Positions 1 to 6,965 of a stretch of 64,000 nucleotides of DNA are shown piece by piece. Under the pieces are notes generated by a model. The model was not told where the DNA came from. It worked only from the letters and a program-made list of their open reading frames with translations, and made no database searches. The first letter of the stretch is position 1. Every line of letters begins with the position of its first letter. Origin of the DNA: Chloracidobacterium sp. (GTDB taxonomy: Bacteria; Acidobacteriota; Blastocatellia; Pyrinomonadales; Pyrinomonadaceae); the NCBI GenBank assembly GCA_016711345.1, contig JADJTD010000001.1, forward strand, positions 1,240,001-1,304,000. The letters run 5' to 3'. Position numbers and translations under genes: made by a program.

Positions 1-22
1 AATGATCTAAGTTTTGAAGTAT

Positions 23-1003
23 TTATTTGTCCGGACTGTCTGCCGTCTCTGTTATATCTAGGTTCTCTGCGGTGTCTATATCATCTGGATTTGCTGTGTC
101 ATGAAGGCCCTCTCCAAATTCTAAAAATTCCAGCTTAACTTCATCATCAATCGGTTCTGACAGGCCTTCACCACTAAATTTTGCGACGATAACCGTGATG
201 TTGTCTTCGCCGCCATTTTTATTGGCTTCTGTTACCAGTTCAACACAGGCATTTTGAAGCTCATCGAAATTATCGACAACGATCCGCTGCATTTCTGCTG
301 CCGGAACTTTATTTGATAGCCCATCGCTACAAAGCAGAAAAACGTCGTTCCGATGCGGCGTTACTCGGGCCGAAACCGGATATATCTCATTCTGAGCGCC
401 GAGCGCCTGCAAGATCACATTTCTTAGGGTATGAGTCTCCCCCTCTTCGGGAGTGATTTGATTTGCGTCGATCAGTTGCTGAACAAGCGATTGATCCTTT
501 GTGACCTGATATATCTTGCCGTTACGCACAAGATAAGCACGGCTGTCGCCGACTTGGATAATGTCGGCGCCTTTCGGCGTTATGCCCATGCCGGTAAACG
601 TCGCTCCCATACCCTGAAACTGCGGGTCGCTGCGTCCCTGTTGATGAATGAGATAATTAGCAAAAACCGTCGCGCTGTGAAGCTTGTGGATAAGGTGATG
701 ATCGATGGTATCGGCGGCAATGGTTTCTTCCGGGTCTTCGTCGAGGAGCTTTTCGCTTACGGTCTCGACGGCCATCGTACTGGCTACCTCGCCCGCGAGT
801 GCTCCGCCCATGCCGTCTGACACGGCCATTACGATACCGTTCTCGTCAACGTCAAACTGCTGGCTCTCGATAACAAATTCACCGTCGTCCTGAGAACCTG
901 TCCATGCCTTTGCTCCGGAAATGTTGAGCAATAAATAGTTGTCCTCATTTCCCTTTCGGACGCGTCCGATATGTGAGGTTGCGTGTATCTCAACAGTGAA
1001 CAT
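23..1003 (-). CDS. PP2C-family protein serine/threonine phosphatase
   Basis: A metal-dependent phosphatase that removes phosphate from Ser/Thr of target proteins, probably opposing a Hanks-type kinase in the cytoplasm. The 326-residue protein has the PP2C motifs in order: an RKGNEDN motif near residue 16, the metal-binding VSDGMGG motif at about residues 61-67, MGAT and GDSRAYL in the middle, LCSDGLSN, and GGEDNITVIV near the end. The last 45 residues are acidic and low in complexity, outside the fold. It is complete and has no signal peptide or membrane segment. No kinase gene lies beside it; the neighbour upstream in transcription is outside any obvious operon because a heptamer repeat separates it from the next gene. 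The family assignment is firm; the substrate is unknown. Confidence 0.93.
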   Translation of the reverse strand: MFTVEIHATSHIGRVRKGNEDNYLLLNISGAKAWTGSQDDGEFVIESQQFDVDENGIVMAVSDGMGGALAGEVASTMAVETVSEKLLDEDPEETIAADTIDHHLIHKLHSATVFANYLIHQQGRSDPQFQGMGATFTGMGITPKGADIIQVGDSRAYLVRNGKIYQVTKDQSLVQQLIDANQITPEEGETHTLRNVILQALGAQNEIYPVSARVTPHRNDVFLLCSDGLSNKVPAAEMQRIVVDNFDELQNACVELVTEANKNGGEDNITVIVAKFSGEGLSEPIDDEVKLEFLEFGEGLHDTANPDDIDTAENLDITETADSPDK

Positions 1004-1025
1004 ATTTACCAGTCAAGAGTTTATA

Positions 1026-1044
1026 GAGTCGTGAGTCGTGAGTC
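1026..1044. repeat. Heptamer short tandem repeat
   Basis: The 7-base unit GAGTCGT is repeated 2.7 times in the 57-bp gap between the PP2C gene and the PLP enzyme gene. It belongs to a loose class of intergenic heptamer runs that recurs at 4372-4455, 4890-4962 and 43570-43606. No function is evident. Confidence 0.6.
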
Positions 1045-1060
1045 AAAATTTAACTCAGGA

Positions 1061-2194
1061 TTATGAAAGAGCCTGATCGACATCTGCAATAATGTCCTCA
1101 ACGTCCTCGATGCCGACCGAGATCCTTACGAGCCCGTCGGTAATGCCAAGTTTATCACGAGTTTCCTTTGGAACCGATGCGTGAGTCATAGAAGCAGGGT
1201 GCGAAATAAGGCTTTCGACACCGCCGAGACTCTCGCCAAGAGTACATAATTTGACGCTTTCGAGCACTTTTTTCGCATTTTCTAACGAGCCTGTCTCGAA
1301 TGAGACCATCCCGCCGAAGCCTGTTTGCTGGCGTTTTGCCAATTCATGCTGCGGATGAGATACAAGGCCGGGATAATAGACTTTTTGCACCTTTGGATGC
1401 TCGGCAAGAAAATTTGCGATCACGCGGCCGTTACGATCATGAGCTTCCATCCGAACAGCAAGCGTTTTCGTTCCACGTAGCACCAAAAACGAGTCGAACG
1501 GTGAAAGGATCGCTCCAATGGCGTTTTGGACAAAGCCTATCCATTCGGCGTCCTTTTCGTCATTTAAGGCAATAAAACCGCCGACGCTGTCCGAGTGTCC
1601 GTTCAGGTATTTTGTCGTTGAATGCACGACAATATCGACGCCGTGATCGATCGGACGCTGAAAATAAGGCGACATGAACGTGTTGTCGCAGACGACCTTG
1701 GCACCGTTTGCGTGGGCCATATCTGAGACGGCTTTTAGGTCGGTAATGGTCATGATCGGATTGGTCGGAGTCTCGACAAAGACCATCTTTGTGTTCGGTT
1801 TAAATGCACTTTCAAGCCCTGTAACATCCGATGTATCAGCAAGGTCAAATTCGACGCCGTAGTTCGATAAGATCTTGCTAAAAAGCCTGTACGTACCGCC
1901 GTAAGTGTTGTCACCGAGAATAACGTGATCGCCGGATTTTACAAGCTTTAGCGTCGTGTCGATAGCCGCCATTCCCGACGCAAACGCAAAGCCAAACCGT
2001 GCATTTTCGAGTGCCGAGATGTTCTTTTCGAGTGCCGAACGGGTCGGATTTTGGGTACGAGCATACTCGAAACCCTTATGCCGCCCAAGCCCTTCCTGGG
2101 CGTAGGTCGATGTCTGGTAAATAGGAACGCTGACCGCTCCCGTGGCAATGTCAGGCTCGTTGCCCGCGTGTATAGCAGTTGTTGAAAAACCCAT
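1061..2194 (-). CDS. metB: Cystathionine gamma-synthase / trans-sulfuration PLP enzyme
   Basis: A fold-type I PLP enzyme of the Cys/Met metabolism family, 377 residues, the usual length. It would join an activated homoserine to cysteine (gamma-synthase) or cleave cystathionine (gamma-lyase). Visible marks are the N-terminal STTAIHAG start, YARTQNPTR, the FASGMAAI cofactor-phosphate region around residues 71-78, ETPTNP at 141-146, D170 that contacts the PLP ring nitrogen, and the Schiff-base lysine K195 in HSTTKYLNGHSD. The end of the protein (LVRISVGIEDVEDI) is intact. Family membership is certain; choosing gamma-synthase over gamma-lyase or O-acetylhomoserine sulfhydrylase from sequence alone is not. 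It stands alone, with a repeat-rich region upstream of its start. Confidence 0.9.
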   Translation of the reverse strand: MGFSTTAIHAGNEPDIATGAVSVPIYQTSTYAQEGLGRHKGFEYARTQNPTRSALEKNISALENARFGFAFASGMAAIDTTLKLVKSGDHVILGDNTYGGTYRLFSKILSNYGVEFDLADTSDVTGLESAFKPNTKMVFVETPTNPIMTITDLKAVSDMAHANGAKVVCDNTFMSPYFQRPIDHGVDIVVHSTTKYLNGHSDSVGGFIALNDEKDAEWIGFVQNAIGAILSPFDSFLVLRGTKTLAVRMEAHDRNGRVIANFLAEHPKVQKVYYPGLVSHPQHELAKRQQTGFGGMVSFETGSLENAKKVLESVKLCTLGESLGGVESLISHPASMTHASVPKETRDKLGITDGLVRISVGIEDVEDIIADVDQALS

Positions 2195-2272
2195 AAAAAC
2201 GTAATTTATCTGTAATAGATTTTATATCTTTGGACAGGAAAGGGCTAACGAATCTCGCTGATTTATGCGAAA

Positions 2273-2306
2273 GCCCCCACGTGAGTAAGGGCGTTACACT
2301 CAACTT
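2273..2306. repeat. Dispersed palindromic element, copy 1
   Basis: A copy of a REP-like element whose core reads GCCCCCACGTGAGTAAGGGC followed by GTTACACTCAACTT. The same core plus tail occurs at 15581-15613, and the core alone at 24219-24292 (both arms) and 45352-45370. It lies about 80 bp upstream of the PLP-enzyme start. Confidence 0.65.
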
Positions 2307-2342
2307 GAACGTAATGCCGTTTTTCAGGTGCGCGACAAGTGA

Positions 2343-2560
2343 AATAATGATGATAATGCCGGATGTAATTGACGAGGATGTGGATAGAAGACGATAACGG
2401 CCTTCCTGCGTCAAAAAAGCCGTGAATCTATGCTAAATGTATGATCTGCAATGGTTTATCGTCAAAGCGGAGAAAAAGCGCCATCTTATGACCCCAAAAA
2501 GCCATCGGAGACCCCCTAAAAAGCCATCGGAGACCCCCAAAAAGCCATCTTTAAAACCGC
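2343..2560. repeat. 21-22 bp tandem array with long flank, locus 1
   Basis: Four units beginning AAAAAGC start at 2473, 2496, 2518 and 2539; the best match the core AAAAAGCCATCGGAGACC. The 130 bp before the array (from AATAATGCCGGATG through ATGATCTGCA) are recognisably the same as the sequence before the array at 25931-26010, so both loci are copies of one element of about 200 bp. Arrays with the same core but different flanks lie on the opposite strand at 8069-8152 and 57396-57478. Unit length alternates between 21 and 22, so no reading frame runs through this copy. Confidence 0.75.
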
Positions 2561-2642
2561 CTTTTTAGTGCCATTTTGCCAAGGACCAGTTTCAACCCTC
2601 CACTCCAGCGTCGCTCATATTTTGGCATCCGTCAGTGCTAAC

Positions 2643-2748
2643 CTCGTCAACCGAATTCACTGTTTTCACCGAATCGGCAACCCCAATCTCGTCAACGGAT
2701 TCGCGTGGAATTCACCGAATCGGTCACTTCTATCTCGTCACCGTTTCC
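2643..2748. repeat. 45-46 bp tandem repeat, about 2.4 copies
   Basis: Units start with CTCGTCA at 2643, 2688 and 2734 and share CACCGAATCGG near the middle. It is imperfect and not obviously coding. It sits inside the repeat-rich gap between the PLP enzyme and the restriction-enzyme relic. Confidence 0.55.
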
Positions 2749-2783
2749 GCCTTTTGCCGCGTCAGCGGCAAGAATGAATGTAG

Positions 2784-2803
2784 CCGTGAGTTTCAACCCA
2801 CGG
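2784..2803. repeat. Small hairpin repeat
   Basis: The sequence CCGTGAGTTTCAACCCACGG forms a nine-base stem with one mismatch and a very small loop. It resembles a REP-like palindrome; only this copy was found in the window. Confidence 0.4.
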
Positions 2804-2846
2804 AAAGCTGTTGTAAAATTATCCGCATCGCGCCAGCAACGGGTGA

Positions 2847-2948
2847 AACATCTCCTGTTATGATTCGCTGGAGCGAACCATCGACGACGCAGTCTATAAA
2901 CTCTACGACCTAACCCCCGACGAAATTAAACTTGTTGAAGGCGCATAG
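2847..2948 (+). pseudogene. C-terminal relic of an Eco57I-type DNA methylase / type IIG enzyme
   Basis: Codons from 2868 to the TAG at 2946-2948 read LERTIDDAVYKLYDL followed by TPDEIKLVEGA. This is the characteristic C-terminal tail of N-6 adenine methylase subunits of type IIG (Eco57I/TaqI-like) restriction-modification enzymes (family pattern I-D-x-L-V-Y-x-L-Y-G-L-T-x-x-E-I-x-x-V-E). Only about 30 codons survive; the sequence upstream is repeats and has no methylase motifs, so the rest of the gene has been lost. The next gene begins one base after the stop codon, as expected if the two were once translated as a pair. Recognition is from family knowledge and the stretch is short. Confidence 0.65.
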
Positions 2949-2949
2949 A

Positions 2950-3543
2950 ATGAGTGACGCAATCAAAATCAAAAAGCAGTTGGAGTTATTTAATCTTAAG
3001 GCGGAAAAGCTTAATTCCCTAAGTTTTGCCAAAATTGTTCAGAAAACTGACACTGGATTGAGCATTTCAGGAAAGAGAGGTGACGACGGGTTGTTTACGG
3101 TGACTAGCGAGCGACGAGGACCAGATGCCGAATCCATTGACGCGTTCGTTTTAACGCTTCGAATGTTTCTTCAGAATAACGACCAGTGTTCCATCGGAAA
3201 TCTTCAATCTTGTTATTCCAGTATCTTATTACCTGAAGATATCCGCGAGGAGTTTCGAGACATTCGAAAAACATTAAATGAATACTTAGATGATACGCAC
3301 GAAATTCGGCTTGAAGAAAAGGGTAAATTCCTTACCCGTCGCGAGATGATAGACACAATGTTATATGGCGACTTAGCTCACGCTAATGACAATAATTACA
3401 GGGCTAGTTTTTTGGCATGGACTGCCATTCCGCACTCTACGGACATGCTGGTAAATGAATTCATTGTTATCGCTTCGCGCGTCTTGATTGCAATCAATTG
3501 GCTTAAAGATTTAAATGAACGCGCGCTTGCAACACTTGCGTGA
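2950..3543 (+). CDS. Uncharacterised protein downstream of restriction-enzyme relic
   Basis: I do not recognise this protein of about 197 residues. The ATG at 2950 is preferred over the in-frame TTG at 2932 because it lies one base after the stop of the methylase relic, which suggests former translational coupling. The sequence is soluble, mixed alpha/beta in composition, lacks a signal peptide and contains a region rich in charged residues (REEFRDIRKTLNEYLDD) followed by a hydrophobic C-terminal helix. It may be an accessory or partner protein of the lost restriction-modification system. Codon usage looks less GC-rich at third positions than in neighbours such as the ligase at 4971, consistent with acquisition by transfer. 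It is followed by a large stem-loop. Confidence 0.7.
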   Translation: MSDAIKIKKQLELFNLKAEKLNSLSFAKIVQKTDTGLSISGKRGDDGLFTVTSERRGPDAESIDAFVLTLRMFLQNNDQCSIGNLQSCYSSILLPEDIREEFRDIRKTLNEYLDDTHEIRLEEKGKFLTRREMIDTMLYGDLAHANDNNYRASFLAWTAIPHSTDMLVNEFIVIASRVLIAINWLKDLNERALATLA

Positions 3544-3553
3544 AGTCCATTCC

Positions 3554-3624
3554 TTTTCTCCCCACTTCTCCCGGATCCTGAGGCCGAGCTTGGTCTCAGG
3601 ATGCGGGAGAAGTGGGGGAGAAAA
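3554..3624. repeat. Long stem-loop of about 70 nt
   Basis: The arm TTTTCTCCCCACTTCTCCC pairs with GGGAGAAGTGGGGGAGAAAA (one bulged base), and the inner arm ATCCTGAGGCC pairs with GGTCTCAGGAT (one mismatch), leaving a tip of about four bases. It begins about 10 bases after the stop of the gene at 2950. It could act as a terminator-like or mRNA-end structure or be a small non-autonomous element; no flanking direct repeat was recognised. Confidence 0.6.
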
Positions 3625-3634
3625 TATTCTGGGC

Positions 3635-3837
3635 GTCCAAACGGTCGGGCAAGCCTAACCGCAGTGCGAAGCGGCATAGCCGCAAATGCTAGATAGCACC
3701 TTCACGGAAAGGCATAGCCTTTCCGCTTGGCGATTGGGCTAAGCCCGAAAGATTTAGCCGTTGCTGACGCGACGCGGGGATTTTGTCCAAACGGTCAGGC
3801 AAGCCTAACCGCACTGTGAGGCGGCGGAGCCGCAGAT
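3635..3837. repeat. Direct repeat pair with cluster of mini-hairpins
   Basis: A 53-bp segment beginning GTCCAAACGGTC occurs at 3635-3687 and again exactly 150 bp later at 3785-3837 with few differences. In and between the copies are compact palindromes: GCGGCATAGCCGC, CGGAAAGGCATAGCCTTTCC, GGGCTAAGCCC and GCGGCGGAGCCGC. This is the architecture of a REP/BIME-like cluster. No protein-coding signal was seen here. Confidence 0.6.
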
Positions 3838-3850
3838 CAAAAAAACCGAA

Positions 3851-3889
3851 GAACCCAGTCGCTATCGCTCCCGGTTCTGACAAGGCGAC
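3851..3889. repeat. Dispersed 35-40 bp repeat, copy 1
   Basis: A segment containing CCAGTCGCTATCGCTCCC followed by GGTTCTGACAAG is repeated at 43750-43785 with a few changes. GAACC at one end and GGTTC near the other could form a short stem. Confidence 0.65.
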
Positions 3890-4047
3890 ATTCTGGAACT
3901 TCGCACTTGACAGCGTGTTGCAGCTGTGCAAATATACTCAACGGATAATTTCCAATTTTACACAAAAGACAAAGGAGAACACATAAGACAGAGATATGGA
4001 CGGAGTTTCAGGGGAGGCCGAATAAGGTCGGTGCGGATGAGGCTAGG

Positions 4048-4371
4048 GTGACGTTGAATAATCGGGGCGTGCTTCATATGAATAAGGTGGCGTATGAGGG
4101 TTTGGGCTCGCCGGCGGCGGTGAAGCTGATGTATGAGGAGAACAGGCGAGTGATCGGCCTCAAGCCCGGTGACCCGCAACACACGAACTCCTTTCCGGTA
4201 AAACAGAAGGGCAAACATAATCTCCGAACCGTCCATATGAGCCCTTTTTGCAGAAATTTCGGGTTCGACATTCGCCGGACGGTGCTGTTTCACGCAATCG
4301 AGATCGACCGCGAAGGTATGATGCGGCTCGAACTAAACAAAACGGTGATCATCGGGAAAGCGGGTAAATAA
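4048..4371 (+). CDS. Conserved-looking small hypothetical protein (start uncertain)
   Basis: I do not know the function. The given start is a GTG at 4048, but the reading frame stays open upstream to 3946 and codons 3997-4047 read WTEFQGRPNKVGADEARVT, which looks like genuine protein and which I recall as the usual N-terminus of this family. The codon just before it, at 3994, is ATA rather than ATG, so either ATA is used as a rare start, the start is further up, or the gene has lost its start. A purine-rich AAAGGAG lies at 3971-3977. The protein is about 107-125 residues, basic, soluble, and ends with RLELNKTVIIGKAGK. A repeat-rich zone lies upstream and a heptamer hairpin downstream. Confidence 0.65.
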   Translation: MTLNNRGVLHMNKVAYEGLGSPAAVKLMYEENRRVIGLKPGDPQHTNSFPVKQKGKHNLRTVHMSPFCRNFGFDIRRTVLFHAIEIDREGMMRLELNKTVIIGKAGK

Positions 4372-4455
4372 CGAATAACGAATAACGAACAGTGAATAGT
4401 GTTGGAGAGGAGGAATCTCTTCACTATTCATTTTTCACTTTTCACTTTTCACTAT
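4372..4455. repeat. Heptamer repeats forming a terminator-like hairpin
   Basis: Runs of 7-base units (ACGAATA, GTGAATA, TTTTCAC, TATTCAC) fill the gap after the gene at 4048. TGAATAGTG at 4393-4401 pairs perfectly with CACTATTCA at 4422-4430, followed by five T residues, so the run may also terminate transcription on the plus strand. Confidence 0.55.
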
Positions 4456-4551
4456 TCACTATCGACGGCGATCTGGGTTAGAATGTGAAGCAAAGTTTTT
4501 GTTGGAATTCGTTGGGTTAATAGTTTATTCTTCTAAAACAGGCGGAAAAAT

Positions 4552-4884
4552 ATGGCTGAGATAGATTTGGGTGAGGCGGTTTCACCATCGGAGAGGCGGA
4601 CGTCCGAACGTAAGAAGCTGATTGTCGATGTGCGGTTTGACGGCGGCGACGGAACGGGCATCGCGAATACGCGCGACATTGGGGTTGGCGGTATGTATAT
4701 GACCACGACCGCCGATCTCGATACAGGTATGCCTATCATGATGACCATCAGCATCAACGGCCAGAAACTAGACCTCAAAGGCGTCGTCGTCTATTCCGAT
4801 CCCGGCCACGGCGTCGGTGTGAGATTCAAGGACCTAAACGAGAGTGACGAAGGCATTCTGCGGCAGGAACTGGCACTAATGTAA
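4552..4884 (+). CDS. PilZ domain protein (putative c-di-GMP receptor)
   Basis: A 110-residue single-domain PilZ protein, expected to bind cyclic di-GMP in the cytoplasm and pass the signal to a partner. The RxxxR arginines are at residues 16 and 20 (RRTSER), and the second motif (normally D/N-x-S-x-x-G) is at 42-47 as DIGVGG, with glycine in place of serine. GVGVRF near residue 90 is the typical end of the domain. Because the serine is missing, nucleotide binding may be weakened, although RxxxR is intact. No diguanylate cyclase or motility gene lies nearby. There is a weak purine-rich site (GGCGG) before the start. A heptamer repeat follows the gene. Confidence 0.88.
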   Translation: MAEIDLGEAVSPSERRTSERKKLIVDVRFDGGDGTGIANTRDIGVGGMYMTTTADLDTGMPIMMTISINGQKLDLKGVVVYSDPGHGVGVRFKDLNESDEGILRQELALM

Positions 4885-4887
4885 GAA

Positions 4888-4962
4888 TTAGTCTGGAGTC
4901 GAAAGTCTGGAGTCTTGAGAAAGACTGAGAGTTCTTACTTAAGACTAGCGACTCAAGACTCA
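4888..4962. repeat. AGTCTGGAGTC-type intergenic repeat with inverted arms
   Basis: AGTCTGGAGTC occurs twice in tandem, and GAGTCTTGAG at 4910-4919 is the perfect inverse of CTCAAGACTC at 4952-4961. The segment fills almost all of the gap before the ligase gene. Related sequence occurs at 43570-43606. Confidence 0.6.
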
Positions 4963-4970
4963 TAAAAATT

Positions 4971-6092
4971 ATGTTCGATCAATTTACCCTAGGCATTGAG
5001 GAAGAATTTCAGATAGTCGATCCTGAGACGCGCGAGTTGAAGTCGCATGTTTCCGAGATCCTCGAAGAAGGCAAAATGCTTCTCGGCGAAAAGATCAAGC
5101 CTGAGATGATCCAGTCGATGATCGAGGTCGGCACCGGCGTGTGCGCCAATATTCAAGAAGCGCGCGAGGATCTTTCCACGCTGCGCTGCATCATTTCCGG
5201 GCTTGCACAGAAAAAGGGAATGGCGATCGTCGCGGCTTCGACGCATCCATTTTCAAAATGGTCGGAGCAGGAGATCTACGACGGCGACAGGTATAAATTG
5301 CTGGTTGACGAACTGCAAATGGTCGCCCGCTCGCTATTGATTTTCGGGTTACACGTCCACGTCGGGATACCCGATCTCGAGAAACGTATTCAGGTAATGA
5401 ACGCGGCACGTTATTTCTTGCCCCATGTCTTGGCATTGACAACGTCGTCGCCTTTCTGGCTGGGACACAACAGCGGGCTGAAATCGTATCGGTCAGAAGT
5501 ATTTAAGAAATTTCCTCGCACTGAGATTCCCGACACCTTCGAATCGTATCCGCAGTTTCAAGCCTACGTTGACCTCTTGGTCAAGATGAACTGTATCCAG
5601 AACGGCTCAAAAATTTGGTGGGACGTACGGCCGCATCACCTGTTCCCGACGCTCGAATTTCGCATCTGCGATATCCCGACGCGCGTTGACGACACTATCG
5701 CCATCGCCGCTTTGTTTCAGGCGATCGTCGCAAAATTGATGGTGCTGAATGAGGGCAATATCGGATTTCGCATCTATAAGCGACGTTTGATCCTCGAAAA
5801 TAAATGGCGGGCGATCCGCTACGGCCTCGACGGAATGATGCTCGATCTCGGCAAACAAAAAGAAGTTCCGGCACGCGACCTGATCCGCGAGTTGCTCGAT
5901 TTTGTCGATGAGGTCGTCGATCCGCTCGGCTCACGCGACGAGATCAATCATATTCATACGATACTCGAACGCGGCACTTCGGCAGATGAACAGTTGCGTG
6001 TTTTCGAAGAATCGGGCGGTGATTTTAACGCCGTCGTCGATATGCTGATGAAGAACACGCTCGAAAATGTACCCGAGAAGTGCTTTGATTAG
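4971..6092 (+). CDS. ybdK: Carboxylate-amine ligase, glutamate-cysteine ligase type 2 (YbdK) family
   Basis: A 373-residue ATP-dependent carboxylate-amine ligase of the GCS2 family, which forms amide bonds such as gamma-glutamylcysteine; family members have weak or unknown in vivo substrates. The family start GIEEEFQIVD is at residues 8-17 (metal-binding acidic residues), LHVHVGIPD lies near 126-134, and the WDVRPH and LEFRICDIPTR motifs are present. Its length matches the family. It has no signal peptide. It is followed after 30 bp by the cyclic-nucleotide-binding membrane protein, probably in the same transcript. No glutathione synthetase is seen in the window, so a role in glutathione synthesis cannot be claimed. 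Confidence 0.9.
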   Translation: MFDQFTLGIEEEFQIVDPETRELKSHVSEILEEGKMLLGEKIKPEMIQSMIEVGTGVCANIQEAREDLSTLRCIISGLAQKKGMAIVAASTHPFSKWSEQEIYDGDRYKLLVDELQMVARSLLIFGLHVHVGIPDLEKRIQVMNAARYFLPHVLALTTSSPFWLGHNSGLKSYRSEVFKKFPRTEIPDTFESYPQFQAYVDLLVKMNCIQNGSKIWWDVRPHHLFPTLEFRICDIPTRVDDTIAIAALFQAIVAKLMVLNEGNIGFRIYKRRLILENKWRAIRYGLDGMMLDLGKQKEVPARDLIRELLDFVDEVVDPLGSRDEINHIHTILERGTSADEQLRVFEESGGDFNAVVDMLMKNTLENVPEKCFD

Positions 6093-6122
6093 CCCGCCGA
6101 TATCTCAGTAATTTAAACCACA

Positions 6123-6965
6123 ATGCCCTGTAATGCTCAAGATCTATCCACGGTCAGACTCTTTGAGTTCCTCGACGAAGACGAGCTTAACGAACTAGCC
6201 GCCGTGATCGATTCGGAAAAGATCGCTGGCGGAGAAATAATCTTTCGCGCGGGTGATCTTGGCGACTGTCTTTACATAGTAAATTTCGGCAAGGTTGAGC
6301 TGTCGATCAAGGACAAGGCTGGGCAAAAGATCGTACTGAAAGTTGCCGGAGAGGACGATCTGTTTGGCGAAATATCGATGCTTGATAATCGCCCACGTTC
6401 GGCGACTGCGGTTGCAATGACCGATACAGAACTATTCGTTCTCGACCGCGATGACCTGCTGCTTCTCTTTCAGAAAAAACCCGACGCCGCTCTAAACATG
6501 CTCACAGCGATGGGCGACATGATGCGCGAAGCTGACAAGCTGCTACGCACGCGCGTGTCGCGCAATGTTAATGATGAGATGGAAGAAAAGCTGCCCACGC
6601 TGCAGCGTATTGCAGACTGGATCGCCTGGTTTTCCGGCAGTATGCAGTTTCTCATCATCAACGGCCTTTGGTTCATGCTCTGGATACTTGCAAACACAAT
6701 TCCGCCGCCCGATAAGCAGTTCGATCCGTTCCCTTTTGGCCTGCTCACAATGATCGTCTCACTCGAAGCGATCTTCTTGTCATGTTTTGTCTTGATCTCA
6801 CAAAGCCGTCAGGCAGCAAAAGACAAGATCCGCGCCGACATCGAATACGACGTCAACATCAAAGCCGAGATGGAAATTTCACACCTTCACGAAAAAGTGG
6901 ATCACATCCACGAACACTTGGCGAGAAAATTAGATGATCTTGAAAAGGTGTTGAATAAAGGCTAG
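6123..6965 (+). CDS. Cyclic-nucleotide-binding domain fused to DUF1003 membrane domain
   Basis: A 280-residue protein with an N-terminal cyclic-nucleotide-binding (CAP-like) domain at about residues 10-130, including a phosphate-binding-cassette-like FGEISML and PRSATAV, and a C-terminal DUF1003 region with two membrane helices (about 165-185 and 205-225) and the conserved MISQSRQAAKDKIRAD-like segment, here read as LISQSRQAAKDKIRAD. The end is a predicted coiled coil (HEKVDHIHEHLARKLDDL). This architecture suggests that a nucleotide or other ligand modulates an inner-membrane protein of unknown activity. There is no DNA-binding domain. Its stop codon overlaps the stop of the convergent gene within a shared CTAG. 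Confidence 0.85.
   Translation: MPCNAQDLSTVRLFEFLDEDELNELAAVIDSEKIAGGEIIFRAGDLGDCLYIVNFGKVELSIKDKAGQKIVLKVAGEDDLFGEISMLDNRPRSATAVAMTDTELFVLDRDDLLLLFQKKPDAALNMLTAMGDMMREADKLLRTRVSRNVNDEMEEKLPTLQRIADWIAWFSGSMQFLIINGLWFMLWILANTIPPPDKQFDPFPFGLLTMIVSLEAIFLSCFVLISQSRQAAKDKIRADIEYDVNIKAEMEISHLHEKVDHIHEHLARKLDDLEKVLNKG

Noticed and set aside
2195..2342. SAM riboswitch before the PLP enzyme gene
   Set aside because: No conserved SAM-I or SAM-II core was recognised.
2151..2414. Minus-strand frame upstream of the PLP enzyme gene
   Set aside because: It crosses the dispersed repeat and overlaps the start of the conserved gene.
2472..2560. CRISPR array
   Set aside because: The units are contiguous 21-22 bp repeats without unique spacers of constant length, and no cas genes occur in the window.
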